Source of the DNA: Actinocorallia herbida
GTDB lineage: Bacteria; Actinomycetota; Actinomycetes; Streptosporangiales; Streptosporangiaceae
Direction of reading: 5' to 3'
Assembly: GCF_003751225.1 (NCBI RefSeq)
Contig: NZ_RJKE01000001.1
Span: forward strand, 1,178,001 to 1,242,000
DNA length: 64,000 nt
Shown here: piece after piece, positions 25,629-33,712 of the stretch
How the letters are laid out: each line of letters begins with the position of its first letter
Numbering within the stretch: position 1 is the stretch's first letter
Program-made: the position numbers and the translations under genes
Notes under the pieces: model-generated
Databases searched by the model: none
Seen by the model: the letters and a program-made list of their open reading frames with translations, nothing else
What the model was told of the DNA's origin: nothing

Positions 25629-25922
25629 GTGCGGTTCCCTTCGATGTCCGGCAGATCGCTCTCCTCGCGCGCGTCCCTGTACTCCCCGAAGGTCGCACGC
25701 GCGCCTCGTCTCCTTGCGGCCTGGCTCCGGCCGGGCCCCGCGACGCACGTTCCGGGCCCCGTGAGGCGGCCCGCGTCCCAACGGCCGCTCGGATCCGCCG
25801 CCCCCGCGCGTCAGGTCCGACCGGCCGCCCCGCCGCTCTCGGGCGGCCCGTTGGAGTTCGTCAGGGAGGCGGCGCCCCCTCGCCAGGCCGCCCCCGTGTT
25901 CATATCGGGTGATTCGCAGTGA
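25629..25922 (+). CDS. 97-aa basic Ala/Pro-rich hypothetical protein, coupled to next gene
   Basis: GTG 25629 follows a strong GAGGAGAG (25613-25620) and opens 97 codons. The stop overlaps the start of the following excalibur-like gene in GTGA. The product is rich in Ala, Pro, Arg and Ser, with few acidic residues and no clear signal or membrane segment. I recognise no family. The ribosome site plus the 4-base overlap, a pattern used by real operons throughout this window, are the reasons to list it. Composition alone would suggest a non-coding frame, and the complementary strand is also open, so doubt remains. Confidence 0.35.
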   Translation: MRFPSMSGRSLSSRASLYSPKVARAPRLLAAWLRPGPATHVPGPVRRPASQRPLGSAAPARQVRPAAPPLSGGPLEFVREAAPPRQAAPVFISGDSQ

Positions 25923-26383
25923 CACGCAACAAGCTGATCTCCCTCGTCGTGGCAGGCGCCGTCGTGGTGGCCGCCGTCGTCGTGGGCGCCTTTCTGGTGC
26001 TCGGACGCGATGAGGAAAAGAGCACGAAGCCGGTGTCGGCGCCCACGGCCCTCGCCGAGGACGTCCCGACCGACGTCGTGACCGGCGAGCCGGACACCTC
26101 CTCGCCCGAGCCGGTCGCGCCGGGCGTCACCATGACGCCCCCCGACCCGAAGGCCGTGGCCCAGGCCAAGGCGAGCCCGATCCCCGTGCCCGAGAACGTC
26201 GACGGGTGCGACCACGCCTATGGCGTTTCGATCTGTGTGCCGTGGGAGTTCCCCAAGGGGGTCGACTCCCAGGCGGAGAAGTGCGAGTACCTGAAGGTCC
26301 GCGGTTTCACGAGGCTGGAGGTCCCGGGCCGGGACCGGCACGGCCTCGACCCGGACAAGAACAAGATCGCCTGTGACAACTGA
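25919..26383 (+). CDS. membrane-anchored protein with excalibur-like Ca-binding tail
   Basis: A 154-aa protein with one N-terminal membrane segment (residues 7-28) followed by a Pro/Thr/Glu-rich linker. The globular end has four Cys and the final stretch DRHGLDPDKNKIACDN, close to the excalibur calcium-binding pattern (DxDxDGxxCE-like). It should face outside the cell. It is translationally coupled to the small gene before it and lies 24 bp before the first GlxA-like oxidase, so it may be co-expressed with it. A scaffold or calcium-dependent wall association is possible; this is inference. Confidence 0.68.
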   Translation: MTRNKLISLVVAGAVVVAAVVVGAFLVLGRDEEKSTKPVSAPTALAEDVPTDVVTGEPDTSSPEPVAPGVTMTPPDPKAVAQAKASPIPVPENVDGCDHAYGVSICVPWEFPKGVDSQAEKCEYLKVRGFTRLEVPGRDRHGLDPDKNKIACDN

Positions 26384-26407
26384 CGAGAGGCCTTGGGGGT
26401 CTAGCGC

Positions 26408-28555
26408 ATGACGTTCCACCGGAGGACCCGCTCGGTCCTTTTCGCCTCCGCGGTCGGCGCGGCGGCGGTCATTCCCGGTCTGAGTTCCCAGGCCGTCGCG
26501 GCGCCCACGCCCGCCGTGCAGAACGCGGGCCTGGAGCGCCTGGCCGGTGACTTTCCCGAGTGCTGGGAGCAGTACACGACGGGCGAGAACACCGGCGAGT
26601 TCCGGCTCGCCAAGGGCGCGGGCGGCAAGAACGCGGTCGAGGTCGAGCTGACCCAGCGCACCAGCGGCTTCAAGGCCGTCGTGCAGGACAAGGCGTGCGC
26701 CGTCAAGGTGATGCCGGGCCGCCAGTACGACCTCGAGCTGCGGTACAAGTCGACCTCCGACTCCCCGGAGATCGTGCTGTTCCGCAAGGCCGCGGGCAAG
26801 TGGGCGCGGTGGGAGACCCTGCCGCCGCTGTCGGCGTCCAAGACCTTCCGTGACGCCACGGTCCGCACCCCCGTCGTGCCGGAGGGCACCGAGGAGATCA
26901 GGTTCGGCCTCGCGCTGTCGGAGCCCGGCACGCTCACCACCGACAACTACAAGATCGCCTCCGCCGCCGGCGAGCTGAAGTGCAAGGGCCCCGAGTGCAA
27001 GAAGGGCAAGTGGGTCGTCCGCTCCTTCGCCGGGGACAAGGGCGTGCGCGCGATCCACAGCGTGCTGCTGCACAACGGCAAGGTGCTCATGATCGCCGGA
27101 TCCGGCAACGGCGCCGGCCGGTTCGAGCAGGGCAGGTTCACCACCAAGGTCTACAACCCCAAGACCAACAAGTTCACCAACGTCAAGACCCCGTACGACA
27201 TGTTCTGCGCGGGCCACGTGCAGCTCCCGGACGGCCGCGTCCTGGTGATGAGCGGCACCGAGGAGTACGCCCAGTACGACCCGCAGACCGGTGCGGAGAC
27301 CGCGGGCTGGATCGGGTCGAAGAAGTCCTACATCTTCAACCCGAAGACCAACAAGTACGAGAAGGCCAACGACCTGATCGACGGGCACTGGTACCCGTCG
27401 GCCACGATCCTCGGCAACGGCGACGTCTACTCCGTCGGCGGTTACGCCGCCCAGCGGGCCGCGAACAACGGCAACCTGGTGTCCCCGATCGCCGAGCGCT
27501 ACTCCGTCAAGCAGAGGCGCTGGCTCAACGAGAACGAGGTGGCCCAGCCCGGGATCAACTGGGCGACCTACCCCTCGCTGATGCTCACCCAGGACGGCAA
27601 GCTGTTCTACAACGGCAGCAGCGTCTTCAGCCACCCGGTGAACGCCGACGGCTCGCTGCGCGGCCCCGGCTTCCTGAACCCGACCACCGGCGCCTGGGGC
27701 GCGCTGCCGAACAACGGCAACCTGCGCGCCGCCGCCTCACGCGACATGTCGGCGTCGCTGCTGCTGCCGCCCGCGCAGGACCAGAAGGTCATGATCATCG
27801 GTGGCAAGAACTTCGCGGACAACAACGCCAAGGCCATCCGCTACACCGACGTCATCAACCTCAAGGCCGGCAACCCGCGCTACACCGCGGGGCCGAACCT
27901 GCCCTACGGCACCGTCGAGATCGGCCAGACCACGCAGGCCCAGGGCGGCGGCGCGGGCAAGACCTACGTCTCGGCCGTGATCCTCGCCGACGGCAAGGTG
28001 TTCGAGACCGGCGGCTCGCAGTACACCCGCTCCGAGCACGTCCACGAGGCGTCGATCCTCGACCCGACCAAGCAGGCCAAGAACATGAAGTGGACGTCCG
28101 TCGCCGCCGACCCGGTCGCGAGGACCTACCACAACACCGCGGTCCTGCTCCCGGACGGCCGGGTCCTGGCCGTCGGCAGCAACCCCGACTACCCGGGCGC
28201 CGACGGCGACAGCTTCTTCGACACCCGCATCTCGATCTACTCGCCGCCCTACCTCTACAAGGGCGCGCGGCCGAAGATCACGTCGGTGAAGAAGGGCTGG
28301 AAATACGGCGCCAAGCCGGTGATCAAGACCAACAGCAAGATCACCAAGGCCTACCTGCTCCGGCCGATCGCGGTCACCCACTCCTCGGACCCGAACCAGC
28401 GCCTCGTGAACCTGCCGGTCAAGTCGCTCGGCGGCAACAGCTACCGGCTGACGATGGACAAGCGGGCCAACATCGCGCCCCCCGGCTGGTACATGCTCGT
28501 CGTCCGGACCGCGGGCGGTCAGCCCTCGGTCGCCAAATGGGTGCACATCAGCTAG
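26408..28555 (+). CDS. secreted GlxA-like copper-radical oxidase 1
   Basis: A 715-aa secreted galactose/glyoxal-oxidase-like enzyme that would oxidise an alcohol or aldehyde group to the aldehyde or acid and release H2O2. Signal peptide to about AVAAPT (residue 33). Residues ~35-185 form a beta-sandwich that looks like a CenC-type carbohydrate-binding module (NAGLERLAGDFPECW), then a seven-bladed Kelch domain and a C-terminal DUF1929-type domain. The active site is complete: Cys267 in YDMFCAG and Tyr329 in HWYPSA (thioether cofactor), axial Tyr574 and His575 in RTYHNT, and His658 in VTHSSDPNQ. Spacings agree with fungal galactose oxidase. It starts 24 bp after the excalibur-like gene, so it probably shares its promoter, and it is the first of four tandem paralogues. 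Substrate unknown; a surface glycan is likely. Confidence 0.93.
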   Translation: MTFHRRTRSVLFASAVGAAAVIPGLSSQAVAAPTPAVQNAGLERLAGDFPECWEQYTTGENTGEFRLAKGAGGKNAVEVELTQRTSGFKAVVQDKACAVKVMPGRQYDLELRYKSTSDSPEIVLFRKAAGKWARWETLPPLSASKTFRDATVRTPVVPEGTEEIRFGLALSEPGTLTTDNYKIASAAGELKCKGPECKKGKWVVRSFAGDKGVRAIHSVLLHNGKVLMIAGSGNGAGRFEQGRFTTKVYNPKTNKFTNVKTPYDMFCAGHVQLPDGRVLVMSGTEEYAQYDPQTGAETAGWIGSKKSYIFNPKTNKYEKANDLIDGHWYPSATILGNGDVYSVGGYAAQRAANNGNLVSPIAERYSVKQRRWLNENEVAQPGINWATYPSLMLTQDGKLFYNGSSVFSHPVNADGSLRGPGFLNPTTGAWGALPNNGNLRAAASRDMSASLLLPPAQDQKVMIIGGKNFADNNAKAIRYTDVINLKAGNPRYTAGPNLPYGTVEIGQTTQAQGGGAGKTYVSAVILADGKVFETGGSQYTRSEHVHEASILDPTKQAKNMKWTSVAADPVARTYHNTAVLLPDGRVLAVGSNPDYPGADGDSFFDTRISIYSPPYLYKGARPKITSVKKGWKYGAKPVIKTNSKITKAYLLRPIAVTHSSDPNQRLVNLPVKSLGGNSYRLTMDKRANIAPPGWYMLVVRTAGGQPSVAKWVHIS

Positions 28556-28578
28556 CACCCCCACAGTCCTTCCCGCGC

Positions 28579-28608
28579 GCGTGACGGCGGCCCCCGCCGC
28601 CGTCACGC
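28579..28608 (+). terminator. strong hairpin between oxidase genes 1 and 2
   Basis: A perfect 13-bp stem (GCGTGACGGCGGC / GCCGCCGTCACGC) with a CCCC loop, 24 bp after the stop of oxidase 1. It implies that oxidase 2 has its own promoter in the 60 bp that follow, or that read-through is limited. Confidence 0.7.
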
Positions 28609-28669
28609 TTCGCACCTTCGCGGGACGCGCGGCGCGCGTCACGTGCACGAAAAGTTCGGAGTTTCCCCT

Positions 28670-30826
28670 ATGCGGTACACACGCCCCCGAGCGTCCGCGA
28701 TCATGTTCGCCTCCGCCGTCGGAGCCACCGCCCTGTTCTCGGGCGCGGTTCCCGCGGCCAACGCCGCCCCTTCGCCGAAGGTCCAGAACCCGGGCCTGGA
28801 GAAGGTGTCGGGCGGTCTGCCGGAGTGCTGGGCCAAGTACTCGACCGGCACCAACACCGGCACCTTCGCCTCGGTGAAGGGCGGCAACAAGAGCGCCAAG
28901 GCCGCGACGGTGTCCGTCACCGCGCACCGCGGCGGCTTCAAGGCCCTGCTCCAGAAGCCGGGCTGCGCCATCAAGGTCAACCCGGGCAAGAAGTACGACC
29001 TCCAGCTGTCCTACAAGACGGACTCGGAGAAGACGGCCCTGACGGTCTTCCGGCAGAAGAAGAACGGCGCCTGGGTGAAGTGGCACACCTTCCCCCACCT
29101 GCCGTCGTCCAAGAACTACCGCCTGTCCGTGGGCCGCACCCCCGCGGTCCCGGCGGGCACCAAGGCGATCCGGTTCGGCCAGGGCCTCTACGGCACCGGC
29201 ACCCTGACCACCGACAACTACAAGATCTCCCCGGCCAAGGGCACCGCCAAGTGCGTCGGCTCGGAGTGCACCAAGGGCCACTGGATCGTCCAGGACTTCG
29301 GTAACGGAGGTGTCCGGGCGATCCACAGCGTCCTGCTGCACAACGGCAAGGTGCTGCTCATCGCGGGCTCCGGCAACGACCCGGACAACTTCAACGCCGG
29401 CACGTTCACCACCAAGGTCTACGACCCGAAGACCAACAGGTTCACGAACGTGCCGACCCCGTACGACATGTTCTGCGCGGGCCACGTGCAGCTCGCCGAC
29501 GGGCGGGTGCTCGTCGTGAGCGGCACCGAGGAGTACGCCCAGTACGACCCGCAGACCGGCGCGGAGACCGCGGGCTGGAAGGGCTCGAAGAAGTCCTACA
29601 TCTTCGACCCGGCCACCAACCGGTACACCAAGGCCAACGACATGGTCGACGGCCACTGGTACCCGTCGGCGACGATCCTGCCGAACGGCGACGTCTACTC
29701 CGTCGGCGGCTACGCCTACGAGCGGGCCGGCGGCGACGTCGGCGGCAACAAGGTGTCGCTGGTCAGCGAGCTGTTCTCGGCGAGCAAGAAGCGGTGGCTG
29801 CCCGAGAACCAGGTCGCGCAGACCGGTATCAACTGGGCGACCTACCCGTCGCTGCACCTGACGACGAAGGCGGCCCCGCTGTTCTACAGCGGCGTCAGCG
29901 TCTTCAGCCACCCGGTGAACGCCGACGGCTCGCTGCGCGGTCCCGGCTTCCTCGACCCGTACACGGGCGCGTGGCAGGCGCTGCCGAACAACGGCGGCCT
30001 GCGCAGGGCCGACGCGCGGGACCAGGCGGCCTCGGTGCTGCTGCCCCCCGCGCAGGACCAGCGGGTGATGGTCGTGGGCGGCAAGGACTTCAGCAAGCCC
30101 GACGCGGCGATCCGGCTGACCGACGTCATCAACCTGAAGTCGGCGAACCCGAAGTACACCGCGGGACCGAACCTGCCTCTCGGCACCGTCCACTACGGCG
30201 ACGGCACCGACGCGCCCGTGGGCAGGCAGACCGGCGCCCAGGGCAAGACGTACGTCTCGACGGTCCTGCTGCCGGACGGCAAGGTGCTGGAGACCGGCGG
30301 CTCCCAGGCGGCCCGTGCCGAGCACGTGCACGAGACGTCGATCCTCGACCCGGTGCCGTCGGTGTCGAAGATGAAGTGGAAGTCGGTCGCGCCGGACCCG
30401 GTGAGCCGCAGCTACCACGCCTCGGCGGTGCTGCTCCCGGACGGCCGGGTCCTGGCCGTCGGCAGCAACCCGTGGGACAACTCCTTCGACACCCGGATCT
30501 CCATCTACGCCCCGCCGTACCTGTACAAGGGCGGTGAGACGCCGAAGATCACGTCCTACCAGAAGGGCCTGAGCACCGGCGCCAAGACCACGATCAGCAC
30601 GAGCACGCCGATCACCAAGGCGTCGCTGATCCGGCCGATCGCGGTCACCCACTCCTCCGACCCCAACCAGCGGTCCATCAACGTGCCGGTGAAGGCGCTC
30701 GGCGGCGGCAAGTACCGGCTGAGCATCGACGCCCGCAAGAGCATGGTGCCGCCCGGCTGGTACATGCTGTTCGTCCAGACGAAGACCGGCAAGCCCTCCG
30801 AGGCGCGCTGGGTGCACATCAAGTAA
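28670..30826 (+). CDS. secreted GlxA-like copper-radical oxidase 2
   Basis: A 718-aa paralogue of the first oxidase, same order of parts: signal peptide ending near ANAAPS, N-terminal carbohydrate-binding-like domain (NPGLEKVSGGLPECW), Kelch domain, C-terminal DUF1929-type domain. Cofactor and ligands are all kept: FCAGHVQLADG, DGHWYPSATIL, SRSYHASAVLL, VTHSSDPNQR. Compared with oxidase 1 the N-terminal domain contains many more Lys residues (FRQKKNGAWVKWHTFP) and the region after the cofactor Tyr has an insertion YERAGGDVGGNK. It is clearly closest to oxidase 3 (shared DPVPSVSKMKWKSVA and GSNPWDNSFDTR). Start ATG 28670 is preferred over GTG 28643 because it begins MRYTRPR like the other paralogues. 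Confidence 0.93.
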   Translation: MRYTRPRASAIMFASAVGATALFSGAVPAANAAPSPKVQNPGLEKVSGGLPECWAKYSTGTNTGTFASVKGGNKSAKAATVSVTAHRGGFKALLQKPGCAIKVNPGKKYDLQLSYKTDSEKTALTVFRQKKNGAWVKWHTFPHLPSSKNYRLSVGRTPAVPAGTKAIRFGQGLYGTGTLTTDNYKISPAKGTAKCVGSECTKGHWIVQDFGNGGVRAIHSVLLHNGKVLLIAGSGNDPDNFNAGTFTTKVYDPKTNRFTNVPTPYDMFCAGHVQLADGRVLVVSGTEEYAQYDPQTGAETAGWKGSKKSYIFDPATNRYTKANDMVDGHWYPSATILPNGDVYSVGGYAYERAGGDVGGNKVSLVSELFSASKKRWLPENQVAQTGINWATYPSLHLTTKAAPLFYSGVSVFSHPVNADGSLRGPGFLDPYTGAWQALPNNGGLRRADARDQAASVLLPPAQDQRVMVVGGKDFSKPDAAIRLTDVINLKSANPKYTAGPNLPLGTVHYGDGTDAPVGRQTGAQGKTYVSTVLLPDGKVLETGGSQAARAEHVHETSILDPVPSVSKMKWKSVAPDPVSRSYHASAVLLPDGRVLAVGSNPWDNSFDTRISIYAPPYLYKGGETPKITSYQKGLSTGAKTTISTSTPITKASLIRPIAVTHSSDPNQRSINVPVKALGGGKYRLSIDARKSMVPPGWYMLFVQTKTGKPSEARWVHIK

Positions 30827-30834
30827 GGCCCGAC

Positions 30835-30864
30835 GCGGCGGCGGCTCTCCGGAGCCGCCGCCGC
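30835..30864 (+). terminator. strong hairpin between oxidase genes 2 and 3
   Basis: GCGGCGGCGGCTC and its complement pair as a 13-bp stem with a 4-base loop, only 8 bp after the stop of oxidase 2. As between 1 and 2, this argues that the array is not one simple operon. Confidence 0.68.
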
Positions 30865-30920
30865 TCCGGTTCGCGGACCCCCACCCCACCCCGCAGCACG
30901 ACAGAAGTCCTGGAGCCCCC

Positions 30921-33062
30921 ATGCGGTACGCATATTCCCGTACCTCCGCGGTCCTCGCGGCCTCCGCGGTCGGCGCGACGGCGCTGCTCGCGGGCGCGGT
31001 GCCCGCGGCGAACGCCGCGCCGTCCCCCAAGGTGCAGAACCCCGGCCTCGAACAGGTCGCGGGCGGCCTGCCCAAGTGCTGGGAGAAGTACTCCACGGGA
31101 AGCAGCACGGGCACCTTCGCCTCGGTGGCGGGCGGCAACAAGAGCGCCAAGGCCGCGACGGTGGAGGTCACCGCCTACCGCAGCGGCGCCAAGGCGCTGC
31201 TCCAGGCACCGAACTGCGCGATCAAGGTCAATCCCGGCAAGAAGTACGACCTCCAGCTCGCCTACAAGACGACGTCGGAGAAGACCGCCCTGACCGTCTT
31301 CCGGCAGAAGAAGAACGGCGCCTGGGTGAAGTGGCACACCTTCCCCCAGCTGCCTTCCGCGAAGGGCTTCCGCCTGTCCGTCGGCCGCACCCCCGCGGTT
31401 CCGGCGGGCACCAAGGCGATCAGGTTCGGTCAGGCGATCCAGAGCACCGGCACGCTGACGACCGACAACTACCAGATCTCGCTCGCCAAGGGCACCGCGA
31501 AGTGCGCCGGCTCGGAGTGCACCAAGGGCCACTGGGTCGTCCAGGACTTCGGCGGCGCCGGAGTCAAGTCGGTCCACACGGTCCTGCTGTACAACGGCAA
31601 GGTCCTCATGATCGCCGGGTCGGGCAACAACATCAACGAGTTCAAGAACCCGAAGACCAAGCTCTACGACCCGAAGACGAACAAGCTCACCGACATCCCG
31701 ACGCCGTACGACATGTTCTGCGCGGGCCACGTGCAGCTCCCCGACGGACGCGTCCTGGTCATGGGCGGCACCGACGAGTACTCCGACTACAACGTCACGC
31801 CCGACACCGGGTGGATCGGATCGCGGAAGTCGTACCTGTTCAACCCGAAGACCAACCGGTACGAGGCGGTCAACCTCATGGCCGACGGGCACTGGTACCC
31901 GTCGGCGACGCTCCTGGCCAACGGCGACGTGTACTCCGTCGGAGGCTACGCCGACGAGCGGCAGAACGACGCGGACCAGGGCAACCTCATCTCGCTCGTC
32001 GCCGAACGCTACTCGTGGTCCAAGAAGCGGTGGCTCAAGGAAGACGAGGTCGAGCAGCCGTACATCGACTGGGCCACCTACCCGGCGCTGCACCTCAACA
32101 CCACCAAGGCCGATCTGTTCTACAGCGGCAGCTATGTCTTCGGCCCGGCGCAGTACCCGGACGGGACGCTGCGCGGGCCCGGCTTCCTGGACCCCGACAC
32201 CGGCGCGTGGGGTCCGCTGGCGGGCAACGGCGGGCTGCGCATGCCCAGGGCCCGCGACCAGTCGGCCGCGGTGCTGCTGCCGCCCGCGCAGAACCAGCGG
32301 TACATGGTCATCGGAGGCAAGGACTTCGCCAACGCGGACTCCGCGATCCGGCTGACCGACGTCATCGACCTGCGCAAGGCCAAGCCGCGCTACGCGGCGG
32401 GCCCGGATCTGCCGCACGGCACCATCTACTACGGCGACGGCACCGACGCGCCCGGCCGCAAGCAGACGGGCGCGCAGGGCAAGACCTATGTGTCCGCGGT
32501 GATCCTCCCCGACGGCAAGGTGCTGGAGACCGGCGGCTCCGAGCTGACCCGGTCCAACCACGTGCACGAGACCTCGATCCTCGACCCGGTGCCGTCGGTG
32601 TCGAAGATGAAGTGGAAGTCCGTCGCGGCCGACCCGGTGAGCCGCAGCTACCACGCCTCGGCCCTGCTGCTCCCGGACGGCCGGGTCCTGGCCGTCGGCA
32701 GCAACCCGTGGGACAACTCGTTCGACACCCGGATCTCCATCTACTCGCCGCCCTACCTTTACAAGGGCGGCGACGCACCCAAGATCACGTCCTACCAGAA
32801 GGGCCTGACCACGGGCGCGAAGACGACGGTCTCCAGCAGCAGCCCGATCACCAAGGCGGCGCTGATCCGGCCGATGGCGGTGACGCACTCGTCCGACCCG
32901 AACCAGCGGTCCGTCGACCTGCCGGTGAAGGCGCTCGGCGGCGGCAAGTACCGCCTGACGATCGACAAGCGCAAGACCATCGTGCCGCCCGGCTGGTACA
33001 TGCTGTTCGTCCAGACCAAGTCCGGCAAGCCCTCCGAAGCCCGTTGGGTGCACATCAAGTGA
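30921..33062 (+). CDS. secreted GlxA-like copper-radical oxidase 3
   Basis: A 713-aa paralogue, most similar to oxidase 2 over the N-terminal domain and the last 200 residues, which suggests a recent tandem duplication. The signal peptide ends near ANAAPS. Active-site stretches are YDMFCAGHVQLPDG, DGHWYPSATLLANG, SRSYHASALLL and VTHSSDPNQRS, all intact. The middle of the Kelch domain differs most: a shortened loop (TDEYSDYNVTPDTG) where oxidases 1 and 2 have EEYAQYDPQTGAETAG, and SYVFGPAQYPDG where the others have SVFSHPVNADG. Such loop changes near the copper site would be expected to alter substrate choice. ATG 30921 follows TGGAG by 6 bases. A 650-bp gap follows it. Confidence 0.93.
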   Translation: MRYAYSRTSAVLAASAVGATALLAGAVPAANAAPSPKVQNPGLEQVAGGLPKCWEKYSTGSSTGTFASVAGGNKSAKAATVEVTAYRSGAKALLQAPNCAIKVNPGKKYDLQLAYKTTSEKTALTVFRQKKNGAWVKWHTFPQLPSAKGFRLSVGRTPAVPAGTKAIRFGQAIQSTGTLTTDNYQISLAKGTAKCAGSECTKGHWVVQDFGGAGVKSVHTVLLYNGKVLMIAGSGNNINEFKNPKTKLYDPKTNKLTDIPTPYDMFCAGHVQLPDGRVLVMGGTDEYSDYNVTPDTGWIGSRKSYLFNPKTNRYEAVNLMADGHWYPSATLLANGDVYSVGGYADERQNDADQGNLISLVAERYSWSKKRWLKEDEVEQPYIDWATYPALHLNTTKADLFYSGSYVFGPAQYPDGTLRGPGFLDPDTGAWGPLAGNGGLRMPRARDQSAAVLLPPAQNQRYMVIGGKDFANADSAIRLTDVIDLRKAKPRYAAGPDLPHGTIYYGDGTDAPGRKQTGAQGKTYVSAVILPDGKVLETGGSELTRSNHVHETSILDPVPSVSKMKWKSVAADPVSRSYHASALLLPDGRVLAVGSNPWDNSFDTRISIYSPPYLYKGGDAPKITSYQKGLTTGAKTTVSSSSPITKAALIRPMAVTHSSDPNQRSVDLPVKALGGGKYRLTIDKRKTIVPPGWYMLFVQTKSGKPSEARWVHIK

Positions 33063-33712
33063 CCCGGGGGTCGCGGGGGAAGAGCCGGGACGGGTGTGTC
33101 GGCAGTGGCGATCAGGCACGACTTCATCACGAATTCCCTTCATTTCCATAGAGGATTCGGCGCCGGCCGTTCCCGACGGATGCCGAACGCTCACCGGAAG
33201 TGCGAGACGCCGGAGGCGGCCGGGGGAAGATCACTCGGCGCGCGGGCTTGATGGCGATTCGCCGGGAAAGGCGGGCGGCCTTCCGTCCGGCGGCGCCGGC
33301 GGCGGGGGAGCGGGGTGTGGCGCATGCCATGACGGGCCGCCTCACCCGCTCGTCCGGACCCGCACGCCATGGCGCTGACCTGGGGTCATCGTCGATCGGA
33401 TGTGCCGGGCGACCGGGACCGGACCGGCTCGGCCCCGGCCTTCGGTGCTTCCGCACCCGAGAAATGCGGAGATCATCTCGGGTGCGGATCGGGCTCTGCC
33501 GCGGGTGTCTTTCCTCGGCCGTTCCTGAATGCGTTCCCCTCGCCATCCCGTCGTGTTGACTCTTTGTGCGCGCGCCGGATGATCAATGGGTCGACGCCAT
33601 TTCTCGGCGGCCGATCATCCGGTCGTCTCGGGGGCGTGCGGGTGGTGGCTGCGATGAGGTACAACAATCGTGAACGGATTGGACAAATCCGACATGAGTG
33701 ATTGAGGAGCCG
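33063..33712. other. 650-bp intergenic before oxidase 4
   Basis: The longest gap inside the oxidase array. I see no gene with convincing composition on either strand. It holds a perfect 12-bp inverted repeat (33451-33487) and, close to oxidase 4, an AT-richer stretch (33650-33700) with GGATTGGACAAATCC that is likely promoter or operator sequence. Oxidase 4 therefore appears to be separately controlled. Confidence 0.6.
33451..33487. repeat. perfect 12-bp inverted repeat
   Basis: CCGCACCCGAGA (33451-33462) and TCTCGGGTGCGG (33476-33487) form a 12-bp stem around a 13-base loop. It lies 390 bp after oxidase 3 and 226 bp before oxidase 4, so it is oddly placed for a terminator; a regulatory site or a small RNA terminator are alternatives. 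Confidence 0.6.
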
